Shown in pieces: positions 4,318 to 5,474 of a stretch of DNA of 5,474 nucleotides. The notes under the pieces were generated by a model. That model searched no databases. It saw only the letters and a list, made by a program, of their open reading frames with translations, and was not told the DNA's origin. The stretch lies in NCBI GenBank assembly GCA_945788655.1, contig CALZMV010000093.1, positions 1 to 5,474 of the forward strand, in the 5' to 3' direction. A program made the position numbers and the translations under genes. This stretch comes from an uncultured Clostridia bacterium. Its GTDB lineage: Bacteria > Bacillota > Clostridia > Peptostreptococcales > Anaerovoracaceae. Positions within the stretch are counted from its first letter, which is position 1; each line of letters begins with the position of its first letter.

Positions 4318-5474
4318 ATGTTTAACGGAGAAGTTGCAGCGTTTATTTTATATTTTGTGCTGATAGTAGGGATAGGAATTTATTTCTTCCTTAAAGACAG
4401 AAATTCGAACGGGGAACAGGAATTTTTTATTGGTGGACGTGCCATGGGTCCTTGGGTAACAGCATTGTCAGCGCAGGCATCCGATATGTCAGCGTGGCTA
4501 TTAATGGGTCTGCCGGGAAGTATTATGGCCTTCGGATTTGGCCAGATGTGGATCGGTATCGGCCTTGCCCTTGGTACTGCAGCCAACTGGATTTTTATAG
4601 CCAAGAGGCTTAGAAAGTTTTCAAAAGCGGCAGGGGATGCCATAACTGTTCCTCAGTATTTGAGCAACAGATTCAAGGCAAAAAGTTATACGCTTCAGAT
4701 TATTTGTGCCATCATATTTTTCGTGTGTTTTACTGTGTATGTTGCATCGGGATTTGTTGCAGGGGCATCGGTGTTTACTACGGTTTTTCCGGCACTGAAC
4801 ACCCAGACAGCTATGATTATTTTTGCACTTGCCATGCTAATATGCACATTTTTCGGCGGCTTTAAGGCAGTGTGCTGGACTGACTTTTTCCAAGGAATCC
4901 TAATGCTTGTGGCAGTGGTTTCTGTACCAATCGTTGTTGTGATGACGATGAATCTGGATGAATCTGCACTTTCGGCCGTATATTCATATGTGGACGGAGC
5001 AACTGGTCAGGAAACAATATGTAATTTCGGTACAGGAATATTTGATGCAAGCTGGAAGGAAATCGTAAGCGGACTTGCATGGGGACTTGGATATTTCGGA
5101 ATGCCACATATTATTGTAAGATTTATGTCTATAGAAAAACCTTCGATGATAAAGAAAAGTGCAACGGTGGCAATTATCTGGGTAGTGATTTCTTTAGGTG
5201 CAACCTGTCTGATTGCCTATCTCGGAAGAATGGTAATGGCTGAAGAACTTCTTACTGTCGGAGCACAGAAAACAGTGTTTATAGCTTTTGCAAGAATGCT
5301 TTTCCCTGGATTTATCGCAGGAATTCTTATGGCGGCTATCATTGCAGCATCAATGTCCACCGCTGATTCACAGCTTCTGGTGGCATCCAGTTCCTTTACG
5401 TCGGTCTTCATCAGATTCTTGGCGTTCTTGCCGAACAGGGGATCGTGCCGCTGGGAAACCGGCATCAGGCCAAA
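4318..5474 (+). CDS. putP: Sodium/proline symporter, 3'-incomplete, with aberrant last ~24 codons
   Basis: A sodium:solute symporter (LeuT-fold, SSS family) that imports L-proline with Na+ across the cytoplasmic membrane. The 385 codons run off the window; family members have about 490-510. The membrane core is unmistakable: first helix at 5-24, FFIGGRAMGPWVTALSAQAS (37-56 region), and later MAAIIAASMSTADSQLLVAS. Residues aligning with E. coli PutP sodium ligands are present (D56, M57, S58; S347, T348), as are the proline-site residues Y141, W255, Y259 and P263 in WGLGYFGMP. This makes proline specificity more credible than for a generic SSS protein. From codon 363 (about 5404) the sequence departs from the expected D-x-Y-K-x-x-x-R-K loop, and the final residues should not be taken as PutP. 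The gene follows the ornithine-cyclodeaminase-like gene by 32 bases with no terminator between, so it is probably co-transcribed from 3058-3156. Confidence 0.92.
   Translation, partial: MFNGEVAAFILYFVLIVGIGIYFFLKDRNSNGEQEFFIGGRAMGPWVTALSAQASDMSAWLLMGLPGSIMAFGFGQMWIGIGLALGTAANWIFIAKRLRKFSKAAGDAITVPQYLSNRFKAKSYTLQIICAIIFFVCFTVYVASGFVAGASVFTTVFPALNTQTAMIIFALAMLICTFFGGFKAVCWTDFFQGILMLVAVVSVPIVVVMTMNLDESALSAVYSYVDGATGQETICNFGTGIFDASWKEIVSGLAWGLGYFGMPHIIVRFMSIEKPSMIKKSATVAIIWVVISLGATCLIAYLGRMVMAEELLTVGAQKTVFIAFARMLFPGFIAGILMAAIIAASMSTADSQLLVASSSFTSVFIRFLAFLPNRGSCRWETGIRP
5404..5474. other. Probable chimeric or rearranged end segment
   Basis: The putP frame stays open but yields non-family sequence (SFTS then VFIRFLAFLPNRGS). 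None of the three forward frames continues PutP, so a single frameshift does not explain it. Composition is 39 G+C in the last 70 bases (56%), above the ~40-50% of the preceding putP 60-base blocks. On the minus strand, the frame containing DPLFGKNAKNLMKTD has G or C in 21 of 25 third positions, as in a coding region of a higher-GC genome. A second, weaker coding candidate is the forward frame LHQILGVLAEQGIVPLGN. I do not recognise the protein in either frame. An assembly chimera at the end of a contig is the simplest reading; a true breakpoint is possible. Confidence 0.6.

Noticed and set aside
4380..4643. 87-codon minus-strand open frame inside putP
   Set aside because: It lies fully antisense to the PutP N-terminal helices and is proline/alanine-rich, as expected from the complement of a membrane protein gene.
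5217..5465. 82-codon open frame on the minus strand over the end of putP
   Set aside because: Most of it (5217-5400) is antisense to strongly conserved PutP sequence. Only the last ~70 bases look coding on this strand, and these are treated as a foreign end segment, not as one gene.
5390..5474. Simple frameshift near the end of putP
   Set aside because: None of the three forward frames after 5404 gives the expected D-x-Y-K-x-x-x-R-K loop, so a one- or two-base error cannot restore the family sequence.
1..5474. CRISPR array, transposase, phage genes, tRNA or rRNA
   Set aside because: I found no regularly spaced long repeats, no recognisable mobile-element or phage protein, and no tRNA-like cloverleaf in any intergenic gap; all gaps are under 210 bases and are accounted for by promoters, operators or a terminator.

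Overview
The window looks like chromosomal DNA from a low-to-moderate-GC Gram-positive bacterium, most likely an anaerobic clostridial Bacillota. The signs are strong GGAGG-type ribosome binding sites, sigma-A-like TTGACA/TATAAT promoters in very AT-rich intergenic DNA, heavy use of AGA for arginine, a GntR/YtrA-type regulator next to a small ABC exporter, and proline-linked genes of the kind found in amino-acid fermenters. No genus can be assigned from the sequence alone. Both ends cut through genes.

Layout. (1) Positions 1-282 hold the C-terminal end of seryl-tRNA synthetase (serS). (2) Positions 305-2272 hold a tightly packed operon: a promoter overlapped by a long perfect inverted repeat, then a short YtrA-type GntR repressor, an ABC ATPase and a six-helix ABC-2 permease, each pair joined by a 4-base ATGA overlap. 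A hairpin terminator at 2318-2362 closes it. (3) On the minus strand at 2390-2980 is a TetR-family regulator. (4) Positions 2981-3187 form a compact divergent control region. An 18-bp perfect palindrome contains the -35 hexamers of both a leftward promoter (toward tetR) and a rightward promoter. (5) Positions 3188-4285 encode a protein matching the two C-terminal subdomains of the LOR/SDH-like (TIGR00300, AgrE/ArgZ C-terminal) family, whose characterised members are NAD-dependent ornithine cyclodeaminases that make L-proline. (6) From 4318 to the right edge is putP, a sodium/proline symporter with its sodium- and proline-binding residues intact.

How the parts fit. The left operon resembles a self-regulated export or envelope-stress unit: the GntR protein probably represses its own promoter until an unknown compound relieves it. 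The right half reads as a proline-supply unit, with one gene predicted to make proline from ornithine and the next to import proline. The divergent TetR is well placed to control both from the shared palindrome. Proline is an electron acceptor in Stickland fermentation and a compatible solute, so either use would make sense, but neither is shown here.

Caution. The last ~70 bases do not continue the PutP family sequence in any frame, are richer in GC, and read better as coding sequence on the opposite strand. The putP 3' end is probably a chimeric contig end or a real rearrangement breakpoint.
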